35,267 nt of DNA from a virus (IMGVR_UViG_3300037091_000151:1-35267), one strand, 5' to 3'. Positions 7,458-13,917 are shown, counted from the stretch's first letter. The notes: generated by a model not told the origin, from the sequence alone. Translations and numbers: made by a program.

Positions 7458-7916
7458 CTAAAATGGGATTTCATCTTCAATGAATGGTTCTGCTGAAACT
7501 ACTGGTGATTCAGATTGAACAGTAGACTTTGTTGCATCTGTTGAAATGTAACTTGAAATGACGTGCTTATCAGGATACCCAGCAGACTGCTCTAACCTAG
7601 TTTTACATTTTCCTTTTAACCCGATGTATTCTTTTAGTTTTGGCTTCACATCTTGAGAAAACATATCTGATCTGCCAGCACCCTTTAATAAACTTTTAAG
7701 CTTCCAGAGCGTATTTGGAACGATGTGCTCGTCTGTCATTTCAAATGCGGAGTTGATATCAGTTAATTTAATATGAAGAGTCATCATTGTTTGACCGGAC
7801 GACTTAGAATTACCTAATTTTGCTCCCGTTACTTCGAATGAACACTCGCCATCCGTAAAGTCTGGACATGAATTTGCATCGAAATCAAATACTGCATCTA
7901 GTTCAGTCTTATTCAT
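7458..7916 (-). CDS. DUF669-like ssDNA-binding protein
   Basis: 152 aa. The sequence fits the DUF669 phage family: an acidic N-terminus (FDFDANSCPDFTDGECSFEVTG), then the OB-fold-like core with MMTLHIKLTD, a WKLKSLLKGAGRSD helix, and KEYIGLKGKCKTR followed by a beta strand around VISSYIS. The last 25 residues are acidic and end in EDEIPF, the short acidic tail typical of SSBs that recruit partners. It is expected to bind single-stranded DNA during replication and to work with the adjacent Sak4-like ATPase. AGGAGAA precedes the ATG. Confidence 0.78.
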   Translation of the reverse strand: MNKTELDAVFDFDANSCPDFTDGECSFEVTGAKLGNSKSSGQTMMTLHIKLTDINSAFEMTDEHIVPNTLWKLKSLLKGAGRSDMFSQDVKPKLKEYIGLKGKCKTRLEQSAGYPDKHVISSYISTDATKSTVQSESPVVSAEPFIEDEIPF

Positions 7917-7918
7917 TT

Positions 7919-8116
7919 TTATTCTCCTGTTGTTGTTAAATCGTTTTTACTTTGAATTATTTGTGAATCAAGGTAAGAAATTATACCGAGCATTTCTAAA
8001 CACGAATCATAATCTCCAATTTTTTGAAAACCTATGGCAATTTTAAGAACTAGTGATTTCTCAAATTCGATATATTGTTTAACAGCATTAAAATATTTTT
8101 CTTGTTTTTTATTCAT
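7919..8116 (-). CDS. Small helical hypothetical protein
   Basis: 65 aa, almost all alpha-helix (KYFNAVKQYIEFEKSLVLKIAIGF, then SCLEMLGIISYLDSQIIQ). Its ATG shares a base with the stop of the ATPase gene and it ends 2 bp before the SSB-like gene, so it belongs to the recombination cluster. Function not recognised. Confidence 0.6.
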   Translation of the reverse strand: MNKKQEKYFNAVKQYIEFEKSLVLKIAIGFQKIGDYDSCLEMLGIISYLDSQIIQSKNDLTTTGE

Positions 8117-8772
8117 TATTGGTAATATTCTTTTACTTTTTCTAGAACTTCTTTTAAATCATTATTAATATGAGAATATTCAAACATTCCCTGAGGGCTT
8201 TTAGCTGTATGAAAACCGTCGTTCTGAGTAACAAATAGGTATCTTCCATCTGAAACGTGGGTATGAAATACAATCGTGAACAAACCTTCTACAACTACCT
8301 TCTCATCTAACATTTTACCAATCGTTTTGAATCTTGACTTACCGTTATCTTCATTAGAGTGTGAAATTACAATACAGGTCAAATCATCTCGACACTCGCC
8401 GAGCTTTTTAACTAAATCCCAGACGTTTTTTGCCATCATTGAAAACTTATCAAACCCCTTATTCATAGCGTTATCCATAAACTCTGAGCACATCAGATAT
8501 TGAAAATCATCTATTATCAAAGTTTTTATGGATTCTTTTTTGTTTACTACATCAATTAACCTTGAAATTATTCTATAATCGGTTGTCGCAAAATAATTAC
8601 CGTCAGGGTTTGTGTCTTTGTTTAAAGACGTGTACATGTTTTTGTAGCCCTTAAACGGCAAAGACTTACCCATAACGTTTACTATAAATGTTTCACGTGG
8701 ATCAAGATTTTTTATAGAAGTAGACTTACCACTTCCACTTTCTCCAATTATTAAGATTGTGTCATTGCTCAT
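8116..8772 (-). CDS. AAA_24 / Sak4-like P-loop ATPase
   Basis: 218 aa. Walker A is GESGSGKST at residues ~9-17 and Walker B is TLIIDDFQYLM near residue 85-95. A likely sensor follows in CIVISHSNEDNG. Length and motif order match the AAA_24 phage NTPases, which include the Sak4 single-strand annealing proteins with a RecA-like core. Next to it are DUF669 (SSB) and Gp157-like genes, the usual partners. It probably anneals or remodels ssDNA during phage recombination. AAGGAGG precedes the ATG. Confidence 0.85.
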   Translation of the reverse strand: MSNDTILIIGESGSGKSTSIKNLDPRETFIVNVMGKSLPFKGYKNMYTSLNKDTNPDGNYFATTDYRIISRLIDVVNKKESIKTLIIDDFQYLMCSEFMDNAMNKGFDKFSMMAKNVWDLVKKLGECRDDLTCIVISHSNEDNGKSRFKTIGKMLDEKVVVEGLFTIVFHTHVSDGRYLFVTQNDGFHTAKSPQGMFEYSHINNDLKEVLEKVKEYYQ

Positions 8773-8774
8773 TT

Positions 8775-9002
8775 CTAATCCTCCTTGTTGTCTTCCAAAT
8801 GATAATTTTTATTAAGATACTGTTTAATATCATTCTCATGCCATCGAAAAGTCTTTGGGCCGAACCTTACGGGTTCAGGAGCATGTCCATCCTTAATCCA
8901 TTCAAACCATGTTTTGCGACTAATAGATAACATACTCAATATGTCTGGAAGTCTAACAAATTTATTATTTTCGATTTGATCTGTATAATTTTTATTGTTC
9001 AT
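8775..9002 (-). CDS. AlpA-like MerR-type helix-turn-helix protein
   Basis: 75 aa. FVRLPDILSMLSISRKTWFEWIKDGHAPEPVRFGPKTFRWHENDIKQYL is the AlpA/excisionase pattern: a winged helix whose recognition helix is SRKTWFEWI and whose wing is VRFGPKTFRW. AlpA proteins are regulators or excisionases of mobile elements. With no integrase visible here, a transcription-control role is more likely. It is second in the leftward unit, a sensible place for an early regulator. Confidence 0.85.
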   Translation of the reverse strand: MNNKNYTDQIENNKFVRLPDILSMLSISRKTWFEWIKDGHAPEPVRFGPKTFRWHENDIKQYLNKNYHLEDNKED

Positions 9003-9204
9003 TTTCTGTTTGTTCCCATTCTTTCATATCTTGCCAAACAGGATTTTTAAAATCAAACCCTGCCATAATTTTAAGATCAGAAATCCTAAAAATTAAATTA
9101 AGACCACATTGCCACATTCCTACAGCATCACCATTTTCTAACAATGGCCCATTAATAAATTTAGGAACTCCGTCTTCGTCAATAATTATGTATTTTTCTT
9201 TCAT
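8992..9204 (-). CDS. Small hypothetical protein
   Basis: 70 aa, not recognised; beta-rich start (KYIIIDEDGVPKFINGP) and acidic end. It is the first protein gene after the tRNA-like and structured RNA, with AGGAGAA before the ATG, and overlaps the AlpA-like gene by 11 bp. Confidence 0.6.
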   Translation of the reverse strand: MKEKYIIIDEDGVPKFINGPLLENGDAVGMWQCGLNLIFRISDLKIMAGFDFKNPVWQDMKEWEQTENEQ

Positions 9205-9230
9205 CTTAATTCTCCTATTATTAATAAGAT

Positions 9231-9325
9231 GTTATGGGGTGGGATTCGAACCCACGGAATATCATTGTCTTAAGCTGATATCCGACGAACATGACGCCGA
9301 CTTAAACCACTCATCAACCCATAAC
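9231..9325 (-). tRNA. tRNA-like gene, class II, isotype uncertain
   Basis: The ends are strong. The acceptor helix GTTATGGG/CCCATAAC is 8 bp, the T-arm is perfect (GTGGG-TTCGAAT-CCCAC), and the D-arm (GAT-GAGTGGTTTAA-GTC) has the serine/leucine form. The middle is not canonical. One candidate anticodon arm is CGGCG-TCATGTT-CGTCG, giving ATG with C at position 33. The next hairpin (GGATATCA / TGATATTCC) is either a very long variable arm or carries a CTTAAGA loop that would read Leu(TAA). An extra G-1:C73 pair is a tRNA-His mark. CCA is not encoded. Real tRNA-type transcript, decoding unclear. Confidence 0.7.
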
Positions 9326-9328
9326 AAG

Positions 9329-9466
9329 TGAGGTTTCTGAGAGCCATATACTTGAGTCTATCAAACTCGAAATCCCCTCAGAACGACCCGGTTTTTACCC
9401 GGTTATGTCGATAAAACATTATCTTCTTACGCGGTGTGTTTTCATATTTGACTAACTGAAACCTCA
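9329..9466 (-). ncRNA. Structured RNA upstream of the tRNA-like gene
   Basis: The two ends pair as TGAGGTTTC / GAAACCTCA (9 bp). Inside are GATAA-TGTT-TTATC, then CGAC...CCGG-GTAAAAA-CCGG-GTCG, then TTCTGAG ... CTCAGAA enclosing GAGT-TTGATAG-ACTC. The 5' end lies where transcription from the promoter at 9472-9499 should start, and the 3' end lies 3 bases from the tRNA, where RNase P would cut. No ORF covers it. It matches no RNA family I recognise. The helices are read by eye. Confidence 0.5.
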
Positions 9467-9471
9467 TGGGC

Positions 9472-9499
9472 ATGATAACATAAAAAAACATAAGTGCAA
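9472..9499 (-). promoter_or_regulatory. Leftward promoter of the 9.4-4.1 kb unit
   Basis: On the minus strand TTGCAC, 16 bases, TATCAT. The expected start (about 9465) is the first base of the structured RNA's closing helix. The TTGCAC box with an upstream AATAAAAG-type stretch is shared with the promoters at 12416, 13889 and 17577. Confidence 0.55.
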
Positions 9500-9534
9500 T
9501 CTTTTTGTTACTTTTATTCAATTGTAGCAAAACG

Positions 9535-9563
9535 TTGATTCATATATATCAATATGGTTTAAT
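9535..9563 (+). promoter_or_regulatory. Rightward promoter of the replication unit, with dyad
   Basis: TTGATT, 17 bases, TTTAAT, about 45 bases before the replication initiator. The dyad TTGAT-N8-ATCAA (9535-9552) covers the -35 box and the start of the spacer and could be an operator. The 9205-9593 gap thus holds two divergent promoters, the structured RNA and the tRNA-like gene. Confidence 0.4.
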
Positions 9564-9608
9564 ATACATCTTCTTATTCAGATAAACAAGGGAGTGGTTA
9601 AAATCAAG

Positions 9609-10286
9609 ATGAGAACTATAAATATAGAGATTTTAAGAGATGAAATGATTTTTGAAGCAGAGATGTATTGCAAGCTACCTTTGCGATTAGCGTTTATTGG
9701 ACTTCTGCTATATGCAGATAAAGAAGGTCGATTCCTATGGAAACCTAGTCGAATTAAATTGGACGTGTTGCCGTATGATTCTGTTGATATGTTTGATGTT
9801 CTAGAAGAGTTGTTCTTTTACAAGATCATTCAGAAATATACGGACAGCACAGAAATATATGGTCACATAGTCAACTGGGAGAAATATCATATAGCAGATG
9901 ACACAGAAATAGAAAGTGAGCTGCCGTCTCCTGAGCAATGTCAATATATGGAAGAAGATGTAAAAATAAAAGAACCAAAAATTTCAGATCATGAAGAAGT
10001 ATTGCAGTATTTGATTGATAAATCTGGAACCAAGTTTCAATTTGTAGCATCAAATTTTAAGCCCATAATTTCTATACTGAAAGATAAAGGCATAACGGTT
10101 GATACATGCAAAAAAGTTATTGATCTAAAATGCGAGCAGTGGGGTGATGATGAAAATATGTGTAATTATTTGAGGCCATCAACTTTATTTAATAGGTCTA
10201 AGTTTTATGAGTATTTGGCTTTTGTGGATAAGCCGAAACAAAAAGTAAAAACTTCGAGTGATAGAATATTAGAAATGCTTAAATAA
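9609..10286 (+). CDS. Phage replication initiator/organiser with winged helix
   Basis: 225 aa from the ATG at 9609 (MRTINIEI, the usual family start); a GTG at 9594 abuts its ribosome site and is less likely. Residues ~15-95 follow the phage replisome-organiser pattern: LRLAFIGLLLYADKEGR, KPSRIKLDVLPYD, then LEELFFYKIIQKY and IYGHIVNWEKYH. This is a DnaD/lambda-O-type winged helix that binds the origin. The C-terminus (ILKDKGITVDTCKKVIDLK, then CNYLRPSTLFNRSKFYEYL) fits the conserved phage C-terminal domain seen in DnaD-like organisers. It is the first gene of the rightward unit, with a possible loader next. Confidence 0.82.
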   Translation: MRTINIEILRDEMIFEAEMYCKLPLRLAFIGLLLYADKEGRFLWKPSRIKLDVLPYDSVDMFDVLEELFFYKIIQKYTDSTEIYGHIVNWEKYHIADDTEIESELPSPEQCQYMEEDVKIKEPKISDHEEVLQYLIDKSGTKFQFVASNFKPIISILKDKGITVDTCKKVIDLKCEQWGDDENMCNYLRPSTLFNRSKFYEYLAFVDKPKQKVKTSSDRILEMLK

Positions 10287-10296
10287 AGGAGATTTT

Positions 10297-10977
10297 ATGA
10301 AATTAGGAGAAAAAGAAAGCCATATAGTTATTATTGAAAAGTATAAGATGATGATTAACAAAATCACTTCTTATTCTGTAAGTGATGAGTGGATAGCTGA
10401 TAAAATAAAAGCTTTAATTGATTTAATGCCGTCATGTAATCTCGATGTTTTTATTCAGGTTTGTGAAGATTGGGTTAAGAAAGAAGATTCAATGCCAACA
10501 CCCAAACAATTGAGTTTTAAATGTTTAAAGTTCGTTAAAGATATTGAGAAACAAGAAGCATTAAAAAATCCAAAAGTATGCTACGAAATAGAGTTCAAGA
10601 AAAAAAACGGATTAGAGTTGCTAGAATTTGAAGAAGACATTTGCAAATTGAGGGAACCTATAGATCAGCACAGTTGCAAACATAATAGTTTCGTTGCAAT
10701 ATGCAACTTCCATGTTTTGATGGACAAAGAACAAAACGGAAGAGACTGGAATGGATACAAAGGAGTTTTCACATTTTGCAAAAATAAAGTTATGTCATAT
10801 GCGCAATCAGAAATATTTATGCATAAATATTTAAGAGCAGATATGAATATAAAACGCCAGATGCTTGAGTCGCTAGATGCTGAACATCGGGCAGCAGTGA
10901 AAACATATGAGAATAATTACTATAAAGAGCATGACTTAGAATCATCTTTGGCCTCCGTTTTTAAGCAAATTGAATAG
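10297..10977 (+). CDS. Possible helicase-loader-like replication protein
   Basis: 226 aa. The N-terminal half is helical with a segment CNLDVFIQVCEDWVKKEDSMPTPKQLSF that recalls the small helical domain of lambda P-type loaders (helices followed by xPTPxQL). The middle has Cys/His residues (DQHSCKHN, VAICNFH). No Walker motif is present, so it is not a DnaC-type ATPase. It follows the initiator by 10 bp with an AAAGGAG site, the order initiator-loader seen in lambda-like phages. Function is inferred mainly from position; sequence support is weak. Confidence 0.5.
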   Translation: MKLGEKESHIVIIEKYKMMINKITSYSVSDEWIADKIKALIDLMPSCNLDVFIQVCEDWVKKEDSMPTPKQLSFKCLKFVKDIEKQEALKNPKVCYEIEFKKKNGLELLEFEEDICKLREPIDQHSCKHNSFVAICNFHVLMDKEQNGRDWNGYKGVFTFCKNKVMSYAQSEIFMHKYLRADMNIKRQMLESLDAEHRAAVKTYENNYYKEHDLESSLASVFKQIE

Positions 10978-11035
10978 TATTGCTTAATTATTTTGGTTAC
11001 AGAATTTAATGATTATAGCATAATATACATAATAT

Positions 11036-11062
11036 CAGTATTTTCCATTATGGAAATATCTG
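11036..11062 (+). other. Hairpin ahead of the tRNA-like RNA
   Basis: CAG-TATTT(T)CCA-TTA-TGGAAATA-TCTG folds into a stem with one bulge. It lies 12 bases before the tRNA-like element in the 254-base gap between the loader-like gene and the next gene, and may be part of the same RNA. Confidence 0.4.
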
Positions 11063-11073
11063 ATTATAAATAT

Positions 11074-11210
11074 GAATACTATAGTTTAAAGCGTGAAGAT
11101 GCCGGGCCTATTCATATAGTTGACGTCAATTATATGCCATGCTTACTCGGGTCGAGGGCAAAAACACTTTCTAGAGAGAGATGTAGGGTCGAGCCTACTG
11201 GTATTCACCA
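11074..11210 (+). ncRNA. tRNA-like structured RNA ending in ACCA
   Basis: The ends form a 7-bp acceptor-like helix (GAATACT with GGTATTC) followed by an encoded ACCA. A T-arm-like hairpin sits just inside it (GTAGG-GTCGAG-CCTAC). The interior is too long (137 bases in all) for a tRNA. It has AAGCGTG paired with CATGCTT enclosing a 12-bp palindrome (11113-11136), then CTCG-GGT-CGAG, then CTTTC-TAGA-GAGAG. GGGTCGAG occurs twice. The locus is richer in G+C than its surroundings, and the only ORF across it has no family features. Possible tRNA mimic; function unknown. Confidence 0.5.
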
Positions 11211-11231
11211 ATTTAAAAAGACAAATAAAAT

Positions 11232-11489
11232 ATGAAAACTGAATTTGAGCAATTACAAGAACTTGCAGATAAAATTGAATCCGGATATTACTTGATGCCT
11301 GGTAGTAAAGAATTGTTGATTGCGGATTTAGAATATCTATGCAAAGTTTATAAGAAATCAGGATATGTTGACGGTTCTGATTTTATGTTCAAAAATTATA
11401 GATCAATGTTTATGTCACATAATGAATCTATAGGTTCTGAATGTAAAAAAATAATTAGCGAAAATTTGTCGGATTTATACGAAAAATGA
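11232..11489 (+). CDS. Small helical hypothetical protein
   Basis: 85 aa, acidic and helical (FEQLQELADKIESGY, ELLIADLEYLCKVYKKSGY). Not recognised. Its stop overlaps the ATG of the VRR-NUC gene (ATGA), so it is coupled to the nuclease and may serve the same replication or recombination step. No strong ribosome site is visible; translation may depend on the RNA structure just upstream. Confidence 0.6.
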   Translation: MKTEFEQLQELADKIESGYYLMPGSKELLIADLEYLCKVYKKSGYVDGSDFMFKNYRSMFMSHNESIGSECKKIISENLSDLYEK

Positions 11490-11872
11490 AATCATTAAAA
11501 TTACCATGCGCTACAGAAGCGCAAGAAGGAAAACTATTAAAAAGTTGGGCTGACTATCATCCGATTTGCAAGAACCACTTAATACATATCGCTAATGAGT
11601 CCAAGACGTCATGGCAGAATGGTAAGAGCCTAAAGGATCAAGGTAAAAAAAAAGGGGTGAGCGATTACTTTCTAGCATATCCTGCTGGTGGAAAAAGTGG
11701 ATTATGGATTGAGCTTAAGCGGTCTAACAAATCGCTGTCTAGATTAAGCGCAGAGCAGGCAGAATGGCTAGCTACGTGCGAGAGGGTAGGATATAGCACA
11801 TCTGTGGCTTACGGTGCAGATGAGGCCATTCAGAAGATAAATGAATACTTATCTGTTAAATGCTGTAAGTGA
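11486..11872 (+). CDS. VRR-NUC domain nuclease
   Basis: 128 aa, a single-domain phage VRR-NUC protein. Landmarks in order: the early Glu in ATEAQEGKLL, the IANESK/WQNGKSLKDQGKKKGVSD block with the catalytic Asp, the WIELKRSNK motif (ExK of the PD-(D/E)XK core), and LSAEQAEWLATCERVGYSTSVAYGADEAIQKINEYL. Such enzymes are structure-specific nucleases, thought to resolve Holliday junctions or clear branched DNA before packaging. It is last in the replication unit, followed by a terminator 12 bases on. Confidence 0.88.
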   Translation: MKSLKLPCATEAQEGKLLKSWADYHPICKNHLIHIANESKTSWQNGKSLKDQGKKKGVSDYFLAYPAGGKSGLWIELKRSNKSLSRLSAEQAEWLATCERVGYSTSVAYGADEAIQKINEYLSVKCCK

Positions 11873-11883
11873 GATATGTACAC

Positions 11884-11918
11884 AAAATCGACATAGTTTG
11901 ACGATATGTCGATTTTTT
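11884..11918 (+). terminator. Rho-independent terminator
   Basis: A 12-bp stem (AAAATCGACATA with TATGTCGATTTT), 9-base loop, then the U-run TTTTTT. It closes the 9609-11872 unit and, having A-rich bases on the other side, may work on both strands. Confidence 0.85.
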
Positions 11919-11945
11919 CTTGTTTTTTAGACATACTTTTTATAT

Positions 11946-12200
11946 ATGTTAAAAATTATTAAAAACCTATTCATAGCAAGCGCTATAGTTCAATCCTCAG
12001 CTACTGAATCAGAACCCCCAGCTCATGTACCTCGCATGCTAACTACTTCCGAATTTGAAGAGTTTCACCGATCATCTCATCAAATAGTATTAAAAAATAA
12101 GGGAAGTATTCTTGATGGATTTGAACTCTTTAGACCATATCGATCAGTTAAAAAATATGAAGATGACGATAAAGAAACGCGTACTTTTTCAATGAAATAG
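11946..12200 (+). CDS. Possible small secreted or lipid-free periplasmic protein
   Basis: 84 aa. The first ~20 residues (MLKIIKNLFIASAIVQSSA) look like a short Sec signal peptide with a possible cut after SSA. The rest is polar and charged (EFEEFHRSSHQIVLKNKGS). No family is recognised. It lies after the terminator, has no ribosome site before its ATG, and a TATATAT stretch touches the start codon. It may therefore be leaderless, or not translated from this codon. Its last 12 bases overlap a small gene on the other strand. Confidence 0.4.
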   Translation: MLKIIKNLFIASAIVQSSATESEPPAHVPRMLTTSEFEEFHRSSHQIVLKNKGSILDGFELFRPYRSVKKYEDDDKETRTFSMK

Positions 12201-12347
12201 TCTGTAATAGATAATTATAAAAAGACCTACTGCCCACGCTGCTAATATATGAAGATAGATGGCATATATTAGCATGTGTGTTTTTCTGGTATTTCCTTCG
12301 ATTTTACTTAACAAACAAACAATTTGTTTGATATCTTCGTTATCCAT
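12189..12347 (-). CDS. 52-aa small membrane protein
   Basis: Open frame from the ATG at 12347. The N-terminal half is polar (MDNEDIKQIVCLLSKIEGN) and the C-terminal half is one transmembrane segment (MLIYAIYLHILAAWAVGLFI) ending in YYRLFH. A weak GAGAAAG lies upstream. This is the topology of small phage membrane peptides such as superinfection-exclusion proteins or antiholins, but no family match can be made. It overlaps the upstream + strand ORF tail to tail. Confidence 0.45.
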   Translation of the reverse strand: MDNEDIKQIVCLLSKIEGNTRKTHMLIYAIYLHILAAWAVGLFIIIYYRLFH

Positions 12348-12415
12348 TATATACTTTCTCTGTAGATATTAGCTGCGTAGCGGACTATATCTATGACTTA
12401 CACCTAATAAAAAGC

Positions 12416-12444
12416 TTGCATATATTGATAATATTCCATATATT
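12416..12444 (+). promoter_or_regulatory. Promoter of a short RNA
   Basis: TTGCAT, 17 bases, TATATT, preceded by AATAAAAAGC, which closely matches the sequence before the leftward promoter at 13889-13917. It points towards the terminator at 12481-12520 with no gene between. Inverted GATAATA ... TATTATC (12427-12447) overlaps the -10 region and may be an operator. Confidence 0.5.
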
Positions 12445-12450
12445 ATCTAT

Positions 12451-12520
12451 ATATTCATGATTAAAGGGCAGGCAGTCTGAAACCCGGTTCTCTACTAGTT
12501 GAAGAGTTCCGGGTTTTTTT
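12451..12520 (+). ncRNA. Candidate small RNA with its own promoter and terminator
   Basis: A promoter at 12416-12444 and a strong intrinsic terminator ending at 12520 frame about 70 bases with no ORF. The free 5' part is A/U-rich followed by GGGCAGGCAGTCTG, which could be a seed for base pairing. It lies between convergent genes, where a read-through barrier would also make sense. Not matched to a known family. Confidence 0.42.
12481..12520 (+). terminator. Rho-independent terminator
   Basis: AACCCGG pairs with CCGGGTT, an inner CTCT pairs with AGAG, and seven Ts follow. On the other strand the U-run is poor, so it mainly stops rightward transcription. It overlaps the 3' end of the leftward gene at 12519. 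Confidence 0.85.
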
Positions 12521-12683
12521 ATTCATTAATTCTAGTATGTATTCTGGGATCATTACTCTTTATTTTTTCTTTGAATAGCCTAATCACCATTTCTTCAATA
12601 AATGCGTCTGTATAATATGCACTTCGATAGCAATCTAATAATTCCTGATCTTGCATTTCACGAAGTTCTTCTTTATAAGACAT
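12519..12683 (-). CDS. 54-aa hypothetical protein
   Basis: The ATG at 12683 has GGAGAG six bases upstream and is preferred over an earlier in-frame ATG that lies inside the neighbouring HTH gene. The protein is acidic and helical (YKEELREMQDQELLDCYRSA, then AFIEEMVIRLFKEKI). Function unknown. It is the last gene of the 13.85-12.5 kb leftward group. Confidence 0.6.
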   Translation of the reverse strand: MSYKEELREMQDQELLDCYRSAYYTDAFIEEMVIRLFKEKIKSNDPRIHTRINE

Positions 12684-12693
12684 ATTAACTCTC

Positions 12694-12900
12694 CTATTTT
12701 CTGTTTGTATGAAATTTATCATATCCACTTCTAGCATATTTCTCGTAAGCAACACTTTTAATTTCTTCTTCATCTAAAATATACGACCTATTGCAATTGC
12801 ACTTGTAGAGCGTGAAATCACCAAGATGACATTTTTTTAAAAAGTGTTGCTTAGATATTTGTAACATTTTCGCGGCCTGTGCTGCTGTTAGATAATTCAT
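12694..12900 (-). CDS. Excisionase-type helix-turn-helix protein
   Basis: 68 aa. NYLTAAQAAKMLQISKQHFLKKCHLGDF is a MerR/excisionase HTH (helix 2 AAQAAKML, recognition helix SKQHFLKK), followed by a short wing and YILDEEEIKSVAYEKY as in HTH_17 proteins. It binds DNA, most likely as a regulator of this accessory block. With AlpA it is one of two such proteins in the genome. GGGGAT precedes the ATG. Confidence 0.78.
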   Translation of the reverse strand: MNYLTAAQAAKMLQISKQHFLKKCHLGDFTLYKCNCNRSYILDEEEIKSVAYEKYARSGYDKFHTNRK

Positions 12901-12924
12901 AAAATCCCCATATTTTTTTTACTT

Positions 12925-13317
12925 TTATATTTTATTGATAGACAACATGTCAATTTCTAAATAGAAAGGCACCAAATCTATTGCATTTCTAGCGTCTGAG
13001 CAAGCATCGACTGAACCCCTGAATGCTTCTTTATGATCGTAGCATTTTGAATGTTTCAATATATCGCTGTATTTATGCTTATCAAATGCTTTTAGCATAT
13101 TTGAATAGTTAATTATTTTATTAAAAAATGAAACATCATATCGATCTAGCATTTGTTCGAAGTATCGAATAGTTACTTCATAACCAAATTTATATTGTTT
13201 GTTTCTGGTAGCATCAAAATGATTCTTCATGTAGATATTATGTAATGCTTCTCTCAACATGTTTATCTTTCTAGAATACTTGTAATTAACTGCCAGTTTT
13301 GTTATTAATTTTTTCAT
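12925..13317 (-). CDS. Hypothetical helical protein
   Basis: 130 aa from the ATG at 13317, which has AAGGAGA six bases upstream; a TTG two codons earlier touches that site. Basic and helical (KKLITKLAVNYKYSRKINML, then ACSDARNAIDLVPFYLEIDM). No family recognised. Second gene of the unit that starts at 13849. Confidence 0.6.
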   Translation of the reverse strand: MKKLITKLAVNYKYSRKINMLREALHNIYMKNHFDATRNKQYKFGYEVTIRYFEQMLDRYDVSFFNKIINYSNMLKAFDKHKYSDILKHSKCYDHKEAFRGSVDACSDARNAIDLVPFYLEIDMLSINKI

Positions 13318-13348
13318 AAACAATCTCCTTTTGTTGTGATTAAATTAG

Positions 13349-13849
13349 TTATGCTGCAAATTTTAAGAATTCTTTTTTATTCAAGTCTTTTTTGTACTCT
13401 CTAATAAGATCGCGATGAACACAGAAATATAAAGGGATATCTTCTTCATATCTTACTATCACGCCGACCTTACCGGTTTCCATTAAAAATGGAACATTAA
13501 TCTGTTTTCCATTATCGTATAGACCACATTCTTGCATTATTTTTTTAAACTTTGTCAGGGTACATAATTCAGCTTTAACAAAATATTGTAAATTTTTTAA
13601 AACATTATTCTTTCTAATAATAATGTTATCAAGTGATATTTTTATATCATATCCGGTTCCGAAAATTCCGTACATTGATAATTCTTTATGCATAGATATT
13701 CTGTACATATCATCAGAATCAAATACTTTAAAAACCTCAAGCATTATCTCTTTATTTTTATTCATTTTAATTTTTTTAAATTCAGGGCAATCTTGACAAC
13801 AAGATTGGGGATTTTCGTCACTTCCACCACAACATAAAAATTTTTTCAT
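13349..13849 (-). CDS. Hypothetical protein with Cys-rich N-terminus
   Basis: 166 aa. The first 24 residues hold six Cys (FLCCGGSDENPQSCCQDCPEF), suggesting a small metal site or disulfide knot. The rest is alpha/beta with many Lys and Ile residues. Not recognised. It is the first gene after the promoter at 13889-13917. GGAG lies 10 bases before the ATG. Confidence 0.6.
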   Translation of the reverse strand: MKKFLCCGGSDENPQSCCQDCPEFKKIKMNKNKEIMLEVFKVFDSDDMYRISMHKELSMYGIFGTGYDIKISLDNIIIRKNNVLKNLQYFVKAELCTLTKFKKIMQECGLYDNGKQINVPFLMETGKVGVIVRYEEDIPLYFCVHRDLIREYKKDLNKKEFLKFAA

Positions 13850-13888
13850 TTTATAAGGACTCCATTGTTGTTATAAGCTAGTAACTAT

Positions 13889-13917
13889 ATACTACTACAG
13901 CAATACAATACACGCAA
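13889..13917 (-). promoter_or_regulatory. Leftward promoter of the 13.85-12.5 kb unit
   Basis: TTGCGT, 17 bases, TAGTAT on the minus strand, with TTGAAATAAAAGC just upstream and ATTGCTGTAG just before the -10. The promoter at 17577-17605 has nearly the same arrangement, so both are probably read and controlled alike. Confidence 0.6.

Noticed and set aside
9291-9312. Leu(TAA) anticodon read from the TTTAAGT near the 5' side of the tRNA-like gene
   Set aside because: That stretch is the D-loop and D-stem (GGTTTAAGTC) once the acceptor and T-arm are fixed.
10993-11235. 80-aa ORF between the loader-like gene and 11232
   Set aside because: Its start has no ribosome site and its composition changes half way. 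The second half is fully explained by RNA helices. Kept as ncRNA instead.
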